From contig ONJX01000014.1 in the NCBI GenBank assembly GCA_900318255.1, forward strand, positions 1-64,000: 64,000 nt of DNA. The letters run 5' to 3'. The DNA is from an uncultured Prevotellaceae bacterium (GTDB lineage Bacteria > Bacteroidota > Bacteroidia > Bacteroidales > Muribaculaceae). Below are positions 22,782 through 31,653 of this stretch, one piece after another. Below the pieces are notes generated by a model. It ran no database searches. It saw only the letters and a list, made by a program, of their open reading frames with translations, and had not been told where the DNA came from. Position 1 is the stretch's first letter, and every line of letters starts with the position of its first letter. The translations under genes and the position numbers were made by a program.

Positions 22782-25577
22782 ATGAGAAACTTGAAGCTAA
22801 AACTAATAGCTGCGGCAATCGGTTTGTTTCCTGGTGTGGCATTGGGCAATGCTATCGACTGGTCTCAGGCCGAGCTAGTAGCTAATCGATTTGCCTCAAA
22901 TGTGGAGGGACAACCTGCTGTGAAATGGCAGCGTGTGACTCGCAATGATGTCATTGCAAGTGCTGGCAACGCACCCCTCTATGTGTTGAATCGTGCTGAT
23001 GGGCACGGATGGGTGATTGTTGCCGGCGATGATGCGTGCGTGCCCATTTTGGGCTATTCCACCGAAGGGACATTCAGCTACGACAACATTCCCGAGAACC
23101 TGCGCCATTGGCTAACTCTTAATGAGCGATATGTCGAGGTGTGTGCCAAGCGCCACGCTGTGGCAGCTCCACAAGCGTCGCAAGGAGTGCCAGTAGTGCA
23201 ACCGTTGTTGGGCGAAATATTGTGGGGGCAGGGCGCTCCTTATAATAATATGTGCCCCACCTACGACGGTGGCACCCACTACTATGTGGGCTGCGTGGCA
23301 ACTGCGGCAACACAGATTATGCGCTATCACAGCTATCCCGAGCATGGCACTGGCAGCAAGACCATTACCGTCAACGGGCAAAGCGTGACCGCCGACTTTG
23401 GCAACACCACCTACGACTGGGACAACATGCTTCCAACCTATGAAGATGTGAGCTACACCGCTGTGCAAGGCAATGCTGTTGCCACGCTTGCGGCGCACTT
23501 TGGTGTTGCGGTTAACATGGAATATCAACCTGCTGGTAGTGGCGCTCACTCGATGGAGGTCCCAAATGCGCTGCGCGAGTATTTCAACTATGACCAAGCC
23601 GTGACCATGCGCAAGCGCGACTATTATAGCAGCACTGAGTGGCTACAGCTCATCAAAAGCGAACTCGACGCTGGCCGTCCAGTTTATTATGGCGCCTCGA
23701 GTGACGTGGGCAGCAGTGGCCATGCATTTGTGTGCGACGGTTATGACAGTGAGGACTATGTACACATCAACTGGGGATGGTATGGCACAAGCAATGGCTA
23801 CTTCCTTGTGAGCCATCTCGACCCCGACGACCTGGGAATAGGCGGTGGCACTGGCGGCTACAACCTCGACCAGGAGATTATCACTGGCATCCAGCCTCTA
23901 GTGAGTGGCACAACCTACCAACGTCCACTCTACAACTCATTGAGCATGCGACTCATCACACAGAGTGCTAATGACTTTAATGTGATGATTACTGTCGAGA
24001 ACTTCGACACCAAGCCGTTCACTGGCGACCTGGGCGTGGCACTGGTGCGCGACGGCGAGATTTTGAAGGTTCTTAAAACTGAGCAACGCAATATTGCGGG
24101 CTTTGCCAATGGGCACACCGGCCTCCTTGCCATGGCGTCAATCTACGACATTCCCAAGCAAGTGGGCAATGACATCCCCGATGGCGATGCCACGGTGTGG
24201 ATGGCATTTCGCGAGGACAGCCAGTCGCCGTGGCAGCTCATGCGCTATTGCCGTGGTCGCGACAGCCGCAACAAGCCCTATGTGGGATTCTTTAAAACAC
24301 AGGTCGCTGGCGGCAGCATCCTCACTCTCGACGATAGTTGCTCACATCCCGATGTCACTTTGCTCTCGGCACTTGAGCCCGAGGGCGAGGTCTATGAGTA
24401 TGGGTCAGCCCTTTTCAACCTGCACCTGCGCAACAACAGTAGCGATGTGCGCTTGCGCAACATCGTTGTGCGCTTCACCGATGTGAACGATGATAGCCGG
24501 TACTTCGATTATGAAAACTCGGTTAATGTGTATGATGCGGTTGAGGAGAAAGTGTCGCTGCTGATGAATCTTGATGAGCAGATGACAGCTGGCGATTATC
24601 GCCTCACGGCCTTTGAGAAGGGGTTTGAAGATTATCCTTTCGAGCAATCGCAAGGCGATGGCATTGTAACGGTGCTGCCCAAGGCCGAGACTCCGGTGAT
24701 GCGACTAACCACTGCCGTGCAGTGGCGTCGTGCCGACTCCCAAGAAATCATCAACCAGGGCGACAACATCTACTTTGCGCTCAATGCACGCAACTATGGT
24801 GCTGAGGGCAATGTGGGAGTTATACTAAACTTGGTTGATGTAAACGACCCAACTAAGAGCTACATCTACCAGCAGAGCAATGCCACTGTGGAGCGCGGCG
24901 AGGCGAGAACTTTCACCTTCTACCGCAAGCTGCCAGTTGACCCAGGTGATTATAAGGTGGTTATCAGCTATGTGACCGATGACGGAAAAATCACTATCGA
25001 CCCCAACAACGATGTGTTTCCAGTTACAATCACTGTGGGCGAGGCCGATAATATATTCTTAAATGCGGTTTCCATCGACTTGCCCGACTATGTGGTCAAG
25101 GGTGAGAAACTAGAGGGCACCCTGACGCTCAGCGCACCGGTTGACCACAATGGTTATGTATATGTGCGCATGCGCCAGTACACGCTCACTAATGGCGGCA
25201 TTCTCTACATGGGCAACCAGCAGATTGCAGCAGGAGAAGAGAAAACCATCAATATTTCGAGCCGCATCAATTTTGAGCCAGGGCGATACTTGATAATGGT
25301 GGAGGCAAAGCATGGAGCTACCGAGGGCACCGTGGGCAACTACGTTAATTGCTACAAGCTAATTGATGTGGTCACCGAGCCACCAGTGGTAGTAGTGCCT
25401 GGCGATGTTGATGGCGATGGACTGGTCACCACTACTGATGTGACACTGCTCTACAACATACTGCTCAATGATGACTATACTGGCGTGGTCAATGGCGACC
25501 AAGATGGCGACGGCAGCATTACCGCCAGCGACGTGACGGTAGTGTATAACATCCTGATGGGAGTGGGCGCTCTATAG
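22782..25577 (+). CDS. Secreted C10 family cysteine protease (streptopain/interpain-like) with C-terminal dockerin
   Basis: 931 residues. After the signal peptide (about 1-22) comes a Spi-type propeptide (about 28-125, with PLYVLNRADGHGWVIVAGDD). The C10 catalytic domain follows, with nucleophile Cys171 in YYVGCVATAATQIMRY and His314 in GSSGHAFVCDGY; DYVHINWGWYG is the family's Asn/Trp block. Residues 390-860 are beta-sandwich repeats of about 110 residues. The C-terminus is a dockerin pair (GDVDGDGLVTTTDVTLLY, GDQDGDGSITASDVTVVY). C10 proteases of Prevotella and Bacteroides degrade host proteins. Self-processing of the propeptide is expected from the family. The convergent neighbour has the same dockerin. 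Confidence 0.92.
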   Translation: MRNLKLKLIAAAIGLFPGVALGNAIDWSQAELVANRFASNVEGQPAVKWQRVTRNDVIASAGNAPLYVLNRADGHGWVIVAGDDACVPILGYSTEGTFSYDNIPENLRHWLTLNERYVEVCAKRHAVAAPQASQGVPVVQPLLGEILWGQGAPYNNMCPTYDGGTHYYVGCVATAATQIMRYHSYPEHGTGSKTITVNGQSVTADFGNTTYDWDNMLPTYEDVSYTAVQGNAVATLAAHFGVAVNMEYQPAGSGAHSMEVPNALREYFNYDQAVTMRKRDYYSSTEWLQLIKSELDAGRPVYYGASSDVGSSGHAFVCDGYDSEDYVHINWGWYGTSNGYFLVSHLDPDDLGIGGGTGGYNLDQEIITGIQPLVSGTTYQRPLYNSLSMRLITQSANDFNVMITVENFDTKPFTGDLGVALVRDGEILKVLKTEQRNIAGFANGHTGLLAMASIYDIPKQVGNDIPDGDATVWMAFREDSQSPWQLMRYCRGRDSRNKPYVGFFKTQVAGGSILTLDDSCSHPDVTLLSALEPEGEVYEYGSALFNLHLRNNSSDVRLRNIVVRFTDVNDDSRYFDYENSVNVYDAVEEKVSLLMNLDEQMTAGDYRLTAFEKGFEDYPFEQSQGDGIVTVLPKAETPVMRLTTAVQWRRADSQEIINQGDNIYFALNARNYGAEGNVGVILNLVDVNDPTKSYIYQQSNATVERGEARTFTFYRKLPVDPGDYKVVISYVTDDGKITIDPNNDVFPVTITVGEADNIFLNAVSIDLPDYVVKGEKLEGTLTLSAPVDHNGYVYVRMRQYTLTNGGILYMGNQQIAAGEEKTINISSRINFEPGRYLIMVEAKHGATEGTVGNYVNCYKLIDVVTEPPVVVVPGDVDGDGLVTTTDVTLLYNILLNDDYTGVVNGDQDGDGSITASDVTVVYNILMGVGAL

Positions 25578-25634
25578 CACAGGGTGTTGCAACAGGTGAT
25601 TTCGTGACAAGCCCGCTCATTATTCGTGCCACAT

Positions 25635-25676
25635 AAAAAAAGATGCTGCGCATTGCAATCGCGCAGCATCTTTTTT
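25635..25676. terminator. Bidirectional intrinsic terminator between convergent dockerin genes
   Basis: Stem AAAAAAGATGCTGCGC (to 25651) with GCGCAGCATCTTTTTT (25661-25676), 9-nt loop, and T-runs in both directions. It separates the C10 protease from the amidase gene. Confidence 0.9.
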
Positions 25677-25695
25677 AGTCAGCAGTTTTCAATAT

Positions 25696-28600
25696 TTATT
25701 TTTTATTACTGCCAAGGATGATGTTATAGACAACTGTAACATCCACTGTGGTGATTTCACCGTCGCCACTCTGGTCGCCGTTGACCATGCCCTCGGTGTC
25801 GCCGTTGAGGATGTAGTTGTAAAGAATAGTCACGTCAACAGTGTTGACATCGCCGTCGCCGTTCACGTCGCCAGCAACACCCTGCTGGGGCTCGCCAGTC
25901 ATCACGATATACTCCTTCTTGGCGGGAGTAGTGTGCGTGTTGTTCTCGTTAGGCAGTGACAGGATAGCGAGCTTCTCACCCGAAACGAACAGGTTGCCAG
26001 CGTAGTCATAGTTGATTTGGGTAATCAGATTGCCCACTCCATGCTTGTAGTCATACTTCCAGTTCAGAGCAGGAACGCCATCGCTGCCATATTGAATCTC
26101 AAAGAACTTGAGAGTTCCGTCGGGCTGGTTAACAACGAGCTCGGTACCATCGGCGCTGATAGCGCCAGCGCAGTATTGAGTGCCGCTGAGGTGCTCATGG
26201 ATTGGGTTGTCGGGGTCGCCACTATTGTAAACAATCTGTCCTTCTGGGTTTACATAGATGATAGAAGGCACTCCAGAGTTGTTCTGACCTGCGCTGCGGT
26301 TCTGAACCACCCAGATGCCACCTTCCTCACTCTCGCCAACCACTGCTGCGTGAGTGCTGATGAGCTTAGCTCCAACGGGCCAAATGCGAGATGGCGCCTG
26401 AGCCCAGCTCTCCATGATTGTGCCATCTTCGTTGCCAATGTTGTATTGAGAGATGTCGTTGTTGGCATCCTCAAGGTGGCAATACATGTGAGTGTCGGCA
26501 CCATTGCCAGTGATGAATACCGAAGGAGTAGAAGTACACATCATCTCACCAGCGTCGTTGGTGATAGAGCCATCGCTAGCGTGAGAGCCAATGAAGAATG
26601 GCTCGAGGTCGCCGCTCAATGTCTCAGGATTGAGCTTGAAGACACCTGAGCGAGCACCATCGGCCCAGTTGGCAAGGTAAACAGTACCGTTTTGGTCGGC
26701 AGCCAAGCGGAATGGATTACCAAGGGTATATTCGCCGCTGATAGGACCACCAATCTGCTCCCATTCTGGAGTATAGGCATAGATGGCATTGCTGGTGTTG
26801 GAAGAACCGATGCGGTTCACGAGATAGAAGCGTCCAAAGTAAGGACTCTCAGGACTGTTGTCAACAACATTACCGATGCGGTTGAAGCTGAAGTCGGCAG
26901 GATTGTTGAGCTTGTCGATGCGAGCAACAGGGTCACCCACGAGAGTAATCTCCCAGTGCATCTTGATGCAGCCCTCTTCGCCCTCTGGTACTGATGGCAG
27001 GTCGGCTACAGGAATAGTGATTTCGTTAGCACCAACTGCAACGTTAGGAATTGGGAAGGTGGCAAGCACCTCGTTGGTGTTGATGTCACGGAAGGTGATG
27101 TAAGCCTCATTGGCATCTTCATTAGCCTTGAAGGTAAAGGTGTAGTTGTCACCCTCAAGATTGTAGTTCAGGTCATAGGCATAGATACCCTTAACCACTG
27201 GCTGCTCAACGCCATCGGTAGCAAATTTCACCACATTAGCGTCGCTTCCAGCAAGATAAGCGTGGATATTCTCTTGATTTACCACAGCACCTGCCCAAGC
27301 AAAGTCGGCAGTGTTGGCGGTGATAGCCTTTGCTGCAGCGAAGTCGGTGTTGACTGTGTTCACGAGCTTTGCGCTTGCCAGGCCAGCGGTGATGTCATAG
27401 ATCTTAATGCCCTTAATGTCGTTCTTGGTGCCATAAGGAGCCACCAGGAGCTTGTGACCGGCATACTTGAAGATTTGCATACCATTGCCCAGGAGCTCGT
27501 CGGCAGTCATGACGTTGCACTCGGGCACTAAACCGTCGGCAGTGATGGGGAACTCATAGAGTTTTCCTGTCTTCGAGCCGCCGATGATGAATGAGCGGTC
27601 GTCAAATGGCGACACTGCCATCTTGATGGTGCCATAGTTGGCAACGTCATAGTTGCCAAAGTTGCCCTCAGTAGCCAAGGGGTCACCAAGCTCGGTCAAT
27701 GTAATAATGCCGTTAGCGTTGGTGCGGCTGGTGCTCACCACGTTGCCATCGTCGATAACGAAGAATGCGGGACGAATGCCACGGGTGGTGCCTGTGGTGG
27801 GAGCGGGAACGCAAACTATCGCGTTCTTAATAGGACCACTCACGGCAAGACCCAATCCCATGTCGGCCCGGTACCAGTTAGAAGAGTACTGTGTTGAGAA
27901 CCACTCGGTAGGTGCCGAGTCAAAGTCATCCCAGTAGTAAGCGTACATGGTGCCGCGTGGATAACCGTCGGCATAGTCGTTGTTGTAGCAAGTGCGCACA
28001 GCGCTAACACCCACGAGCTTGCCATCGGCACTCAGAGCGATAGAACCAATCTGGTTGTAGAAGATAGGCACATCATCGCCCATGTTGAAGATACCCTCGG
28101 TGTTGAGCGTCTTAACCACCTGCTTGGTATTGTTGTCAACAATGTAGAGGTGAGCCAGCTTGCCCTCATGCGAGAGGACGATGGTAGAGTCGCCATATTG
28201 CAGTGCCTGAGCCACTTTGCCCACGATGCCATCGTAGGTAGTGCCCTCGTCCTGAGCAAACACAAACTCGCCAGGCAATTTCAGGTAACCGGGCTGCGCT
28301 GGGTCAGGATAGTTCTCATAAACCACCTCCTCGGGAACATAATTTTCGCTCTCGAGTTTGATGAATGAGTAGCACGTGTTGTTGGCAGTAACGGTAGCCG
28401 CAATGGGCTCTTCGAGCAGCTTGTAACCCTCGGCGGTAGCCTCCACGGTGTAGTTGCCGGGCTCGAGGTCGAAGAAGGCGAAGAAGCCGTTCCACTCGTT
28501 GTCAACATTGTAGGTGGCAACCTCGGTGCCGTTCTTCTTGAGAACTACTTGGGCGCCATTGATAGGCAACCACTGGTCGTCGCTGCCGTAGGCATACTTG

Positions 28601-29529
28601 TAGTGGCTGTCAACGATCTTCTCGTGAAGGTCTTTCACGGTACCTGCAATCTCGCCCTTGCCTGTGAGGTTGAAGCCCCAGTAGGTGGCAACACCGCGAG
28701 CCTCGCGGATGCCCTCCAAGCGGTCGTAGTCGAAGTTCAAGGCACGGTGGCGCGAGGGCTGATAGGTGTGGAAGAAGCCCTCGAGCAGATAGCCTGGCAC
28801 GCCATGCTTGAGCACGCCCAGGTAGCCGCTATATTGCTTGCCATTGTTGCGGGTGGCGGTGCTATAGCTGCCATAGAAGCTGATGTCGCCACGCACGTTC
28901 ATGTTGGTGAGACTGTAGTGGCTCTGGGGCTCTATCTCGCCCATGTAGTGGAAAGGCCACACGGTGCGTGCCATGTCGTCGCTGCCTTCCACGCCAGGCC
29001 CGTTATATCCGGCAGGGCCAGTAGTGCCTGTGTCGTAGCCACGATACAGGAACAGCGGGTAGTTGGTGGTAGTGCCATCGTTAGAGGCGTTAGAGTGCGA
29101 CGAGATGAACATGTCGAAGTTGCCCTCTTCCACCTCCTCGCAGATGTCGGCGAGGTTCTTGTTATAGATGGCATCGGGGTCATAGGAGCTCACTGGCGGT
29201 GTGTAAGGCCAGGGGCCGTTAGCCAAGCGAGAATAAACAATGTTCTCGCTCTTGACGCCTACCGATTTCAGATAGTCGCCAATGCCAAAGGCGCGTGGCA
29301 GTGTGCCACGGCCCTCATAGAATCCCAGTGTGTCGGTGTCGATCCATCCAGTGCCCTCAGCATTGAGCTGGCCAGTGTAGGGGTGGCCTATGGTGGGCAT
29401 GGGGCGGTCGTTGGGACCATAGCTGCCATGACCGGGGTTCAGATAGATGCGAAATTCATCGGCTGTCTTTGCTTGCAAAGAGAAACCTGCTACTACGGCT
29501 GCTGCCAGTAAAAGTATATATTTCTTCAT
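25696..29529 (-). CDS. Secreted amidase_3-like / propeller protein with C-terminal dockerin
   Basis: 1277 residues with a signal peptide (1-20). Residues about 25-275 resemble zinc-dependent N-acetylmuramoyl-L-alanine amidases (amidase_3): first zinc His in IYLNPGHGSYGPND, a Glu in LGFYEGRGT, second His in FISSHSNASN and the catalytic-type Glu in GYLLEGFFHTY. Next comes a carboxypeptidase-regulatory-like beta domain (about 300-375, INGAQVVLKKNGTEVATYNVD). About 700 residues of beta-propeller-like repeats follow, perhaps DUF4623 (from memory). A dockerin pair ends the protein (GDVNGDGDVNTVDVTILY, GDQSGDGEITTVDVTVVY). A peptidoglycan or glycan-peptide substrate is inferred. It forms an operon with the PD40 gene 17 bp upstream. 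Confidence 0.85.
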   Translation of the reverse strand: MKKYILLLAAAVVAGFSLQAKTADEFRIYLNPGHGSYGPNDRPMPTIGHPYTGQLNAEGTGWIDTDTLGFYEGRGTLPRAFGIGDYLKSVGVKSENIVYSRLANGPWPYTPPVSSYDPDAIYNKNLADICEEVEEGNFDMFISSHSNASNDGTTTNYPLFLYRGYDTGTTGPAGYNGPGVEGSDDMARTVWPFHYMGEIEPQSHYSLTNMNVRGDISFYGSYSTATRNNGKQYSGYLGVLKHGVPGYLLEGFFHTYQPSRHRALNFDYDRLEGIREARGVATYWGFNLTGKGEIAGTVKDLHEKIVDSHYKYAYGSDDQWLPINGAQVVLKKNGTEVATYNVDNEWNGFFAFFDLEPGNYTVEATAEGYKLLEEPIAATVTANNTCYSFIKLESENYVPEEVVYENYPDPAQPGYLKLPGEFVFAQDEGTTYDGIVGKVAQALQYGDSTIVLSHEGKLAHLYIVDNNTKQVVKTLNTEGIFNMGDDVPIFYNQIGSIALSADGKLVGVSAVRTCYNNDYADGYPRGTMYAYYWDDFDSAPTEWFSTQYSSNWYRADMGLGLAVSGPIKNAIVCVPAPTTGTTRGIRPAFFVIDDGNVVSTSRTNANGIITLTELGDPLATEGNFGNYDVANYGTIKMAVSPFDDRSFIIGGSKTGKLYEFPITADGLVPECNVMTADELLGNGMQIFKYAGHKLLVAPYGTKNDIKGIKIYDITAGLASAKLVNTVNTDFAAAKAITANTADFAWAGAVVNQENIHAYLAGSDANVVKFATDGVEQPVVKGIYAYDLNYNLEGDNYTFTFKANEDANEAYITFRDINTNEVLATFPIPNVAVGANEITIPVADLPSVPEGEEGCIKMHWEITLVGDPVARIDKLNNPADFSFNRIGNVVDNSPESPYFGRFYLVNRIGSSNTSNAIYAYTPEWEQIGGPISGEYTLGNPFRLAADQNGTVYLANWADGARSGVFKLNPETLSGDLEPFFIGSHASDGSITNDAGEMMCTSTPSVFITGNGADTHMYCHLEDANNDISQYNIGNEDGTIMESWAQAPSRIWPVGAKLISTHAAVVGESEEGGIWVVQNRSAGQNNSGVPSIIYVNPEGQIVYNSGDPDNPIHEHLSGTQYCAGAISADGTELVVNQPDGTLKFFEIQYGSDGVPALNWKYDYKHGVGNLITQINYDYAGNLFVSGEKLAILSLPNENNTHTTPAKKEYIVMTGEPQQGVAGDVNGDGDVNTVDVTILYNYILNGDTEGMVNGDQSGDGEITTVDVTVVYNIILGSNKK

Positions 29530-29546
29530 AATATGGTTCCTCCTTC

Positions 29547-30449
29547 TTATTTAGTGATGTTAATAATATAAGCCTCGCCAGTGGGTGTAGAGAAAGCTAT
29601 CTTGCCCTGAGCTGGCAATGGATACATGGCAATCACGTCCTCGCCGGTGACCACTTGCTTGTTGCCGTTAAGGTCGAGAACAACGATTTCGCTCGAGGTG
29701 AACACCTCGCCGTTGTCGTGGCAGTCCATAGCCACCACCATGTCGCTCGTCATCCACTTGGGAGCGCGGTAGTTACCCAGACTGGTGAGACCGCTGCCGT
29801 CGAGGTTGCACACATAGGCGCCATTGCCACTGCAGCAGAAGAGCACCTTGCTGGCGTCGGGAGAGAGCGAGGCCCAAATGTAACGATAGCCATGGCCCTT
29901 GGGAGCGAGCTCGGTGGTCTTGCCACCACGGGTGAGGTACATCTTGAAGTCCTTAGTAGAGAGCACGGGGGCGCTAACCTGCGCTTTGCCCTCGCCAATG
30001 GCTTTCTTCGCAATCTTGCCATTGTTGACAGCCACTGCGGTGTTGCCCGTGATGGCTGTGCCCTGCACGTTGCGAGAAGGCTTGACGAGCTGCTGCTCGG
30101 CACCAGTGGTCAAGTTCTTGCTCTTGATGGCTGTCATCAGCAAGTGCTTGCTGTTAGTAGATTTCTCTCGATAGACAACAGTGTTGCCGTCGGGCGAAAT
30201 CTTTGCGTCAAAACCTGCACCTTGCGCCTGGGTGATGACCTGCGAGGCACCGGTGCTCAAGTCATATTTAGTGAGACCGCTGTTGTAGTCGGTAGTCACC
30301 AGGATGTAGTCTCCTGCCGGACTAATGGCCGCAACTTTGTTAACAGCACTCTCGGGAATGTTGACCTTGTCGATAGAGGTAACATTCACCAGCTGTGCCA
30401 TCCCACTAAAAGACACGCATAATGCTAAAGCTAATAAAACTTTTTTCAT
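29547..30449 (-). CDS. Secreted PD40/WD40-type beta-propeller protein (TolB-like)
   Basis: 300 residues with a signal peptide (about 1-18, LCVSFSGMA). Repeated blades follow the PD40 pattern of S.DG..V.Y or SPDASKVLF: ISPAGDYILVTTD, ISPDGNTVVYREKS, LSPDASKVLFCC and APKWMTSDMVVAMD. Such propellers in the cell envelope act as binding scaffolds, and no catalytic motif is seen. It is the first gene of a two-gene operon with the dockerin amidase (17-bp gap), so the two products may act on the same substrate. Its promoter is divergent from that of the AraC regulator. Confidence 0.82.
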   Translation of the reverse strand: MKKVLLALALCVSFSGMAQLVNVTSIDKVNIPESAVNKVAAISPAGDYILVTTDYNSGLTKYDLSTGASQVITQAQGAGFDAKISPDGNTVVYREKSTNSKHLLMTAIKSKNLTTGAEQQLVKPSRNVQGTAITGNTAVAVNNGKIAKKAIGEGKAQVSAPVLSTKDFKMYLTRGGKTTELAPKGHGYRYIWASLSPDASKVLFCCSGNGAYVCNLDGSGLTSLGNYRAPKWMTSDMVVAMDCHDNGEVFTSSEIVVLDLNGNKQVVTGEDVIAMYPLPAQGKIAFSTPTGEAYIINITK

Positions 30450-30552
30450 AAATGCTTAGTTTTTAGTTAGACAAAAAGTTGATTAAAATATTGAATTATC
30501 TCAGTTTACTCTTTATCACCTATTAATTATAACAATTTCCAAGTATTTGCCC

Positions 30553-30584
30553 CAAAATTATTGAAAATTATTGAAACAACCAAA
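30553..30584 (-). promoter_or_regulatory. Promoter of the propeller-amidase operon
   Basis: Minus-strand TTTG (30581-30584), 20 bp, TAATTTTG (30553-30560), with a leader of about 95 nt. It faces the AraC promoter 48 bp away, so the shared region could hold AraC sites. Confidence 0.65.
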
Positions 30585-30631
30585 AACAATGCTAATTTTT
30601 TTGATTTATTTTGAATTGCTGTGATTTTTGA

Positions 30632-30661
30632 TTGCTGGTAAAAGAAAAATGTGTATATTTG
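30632..30661 (+). promoter_or_regulatory. Promoter of the AraC-family gene
   Basis: TTG (30632-30634), a 19-bp spacer and TATATTTG (30654-30661). It overlaps an ATG at 30651, which is therefore not the start codon. Confidence 0.7.
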
Positions 30662-30680
30662 TAGGGAAAATATTTCCTTA

Positions 30681-31610
30681 ATGCCGGCAATTATGGCTCA
30701 CAATGTTGATAATGAGGGAAAGAGACAGAAACCGATGCCTCAAAAATCGGTGGGGTTCTTTGTGCATCAAATCTCGGGTCACGACTTGCTTGATCTCTTT
30801 GGGAATGCCCCCACTAAGATTGACGCCTGCTGCTTGTGCTATGTGGTAAGAGGCAACATCAAGGTTATGGTCAACATCAAGGACTTTAACGTTGTCACTA
30901 ACGACTTCATGGTGCTCTTCCAGGGGGTAATAATTCAAATCCTGGAAGTGAGCGATGATGCACTAGTGAGCATCGAAGCCTACTCGTCGGCGTTTCTCAA
31001 GCAAGTCAACTTCTGGCATATCATCTCTCCCATCATGCAGCACATCATTAAGAACCCCGTGTTCTCGCTAAATGAAGAGATGGGAAACTTCTACCGCGAG
31101 AGCTTCGACATCATGAAAAAAGCGGCCAGCTTTGGAGCATCTTTCATGACTCACAGCATTGCCGAGTCGGCACTGGTAGTCGCCATCGACATGCTGGCGG
31201 GAGCAATTCGCAGCGGCATGGTCAAGGGGGTGATAATCAAGAGTTCCTCGCGCGACCAAGTGATTGTGGGCGAGTTCATGAAGAGTGCTCTTGAGAACTA
31301 TCGCAGCGAGCACAAAATTGCATTCTATGCTCACGAAGCGTCGCTGTCGCTATCTCACTTTTGCAACGTCATCAGCAAGAGCACTGGCATGACAGCTCAG
31401 CACATCATCATGAACCTCATCATCATGGATGCTAAAATCCAACTCAAGAGCAGTGACATTGCCGTTAGGGAGATAGCACAATCGCTAGGTTTTACCTCTC
31501 CCACCACCTTCAACCGATATTTCAAAACCTACACTGGCATGACCCCTAACGACTACCGCAATGCTACAACTGCCGTGAGCGACAACTTAACAAACACCAG
31601 AAACGTATAA
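30681..31610 (+). CDS. AraC family transcriptional regulator
   Basis: 309 residues from the ATG at 30681 (30693 is also possible; an ATG at 30651 lies in the promoter). The N-terminal cupin-like sensor region (about 20-160) has no ligand signature I can read. The C-terminal AraC double helix-turn-helix (about 195-295) is clear: LSLSHFCNVISKSTGMTAQHII, then VREIAQSLGFTSPTTFNRYFKTYTGMTPNDYR. It is divergent from the propeller-amidase operon and 43 bp upstream of the class III FBPase, so it may control either; the target is not shown by sequence. Confidence 0.88.
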   Translation: MPAIMAHNVDNEGKRQKPMPQKSVGFFVHQISGHDLLDLFGNAPTKIDACCLCYVVRGNIKVMVNIKDFNVVTNDFMVLFQGVIIQILEVSDDALVSIEAYSSAFLKQVNFWHIISPIMQHIIKNPVFSLNEEMGNFYRESFDIMKKAASFGASFMTHSIAESALVVAIDMLAGAIRSGMVKGVIIKSSSRDQVIVGEFMKSALENYRSEHKIAFYAHEASLSLSHFCNVISKSTGMTAQHIIMNLIIMDAKIQLKSSDIAVREIAQSLGFTSPTTFNRYFKTYTGMTPNDYRNATTAVSDNLTNTRNV

Positions 31611-31653
31611 AAAAACTATTAACTAACAAACCAACAAACTATTAACTACACTT

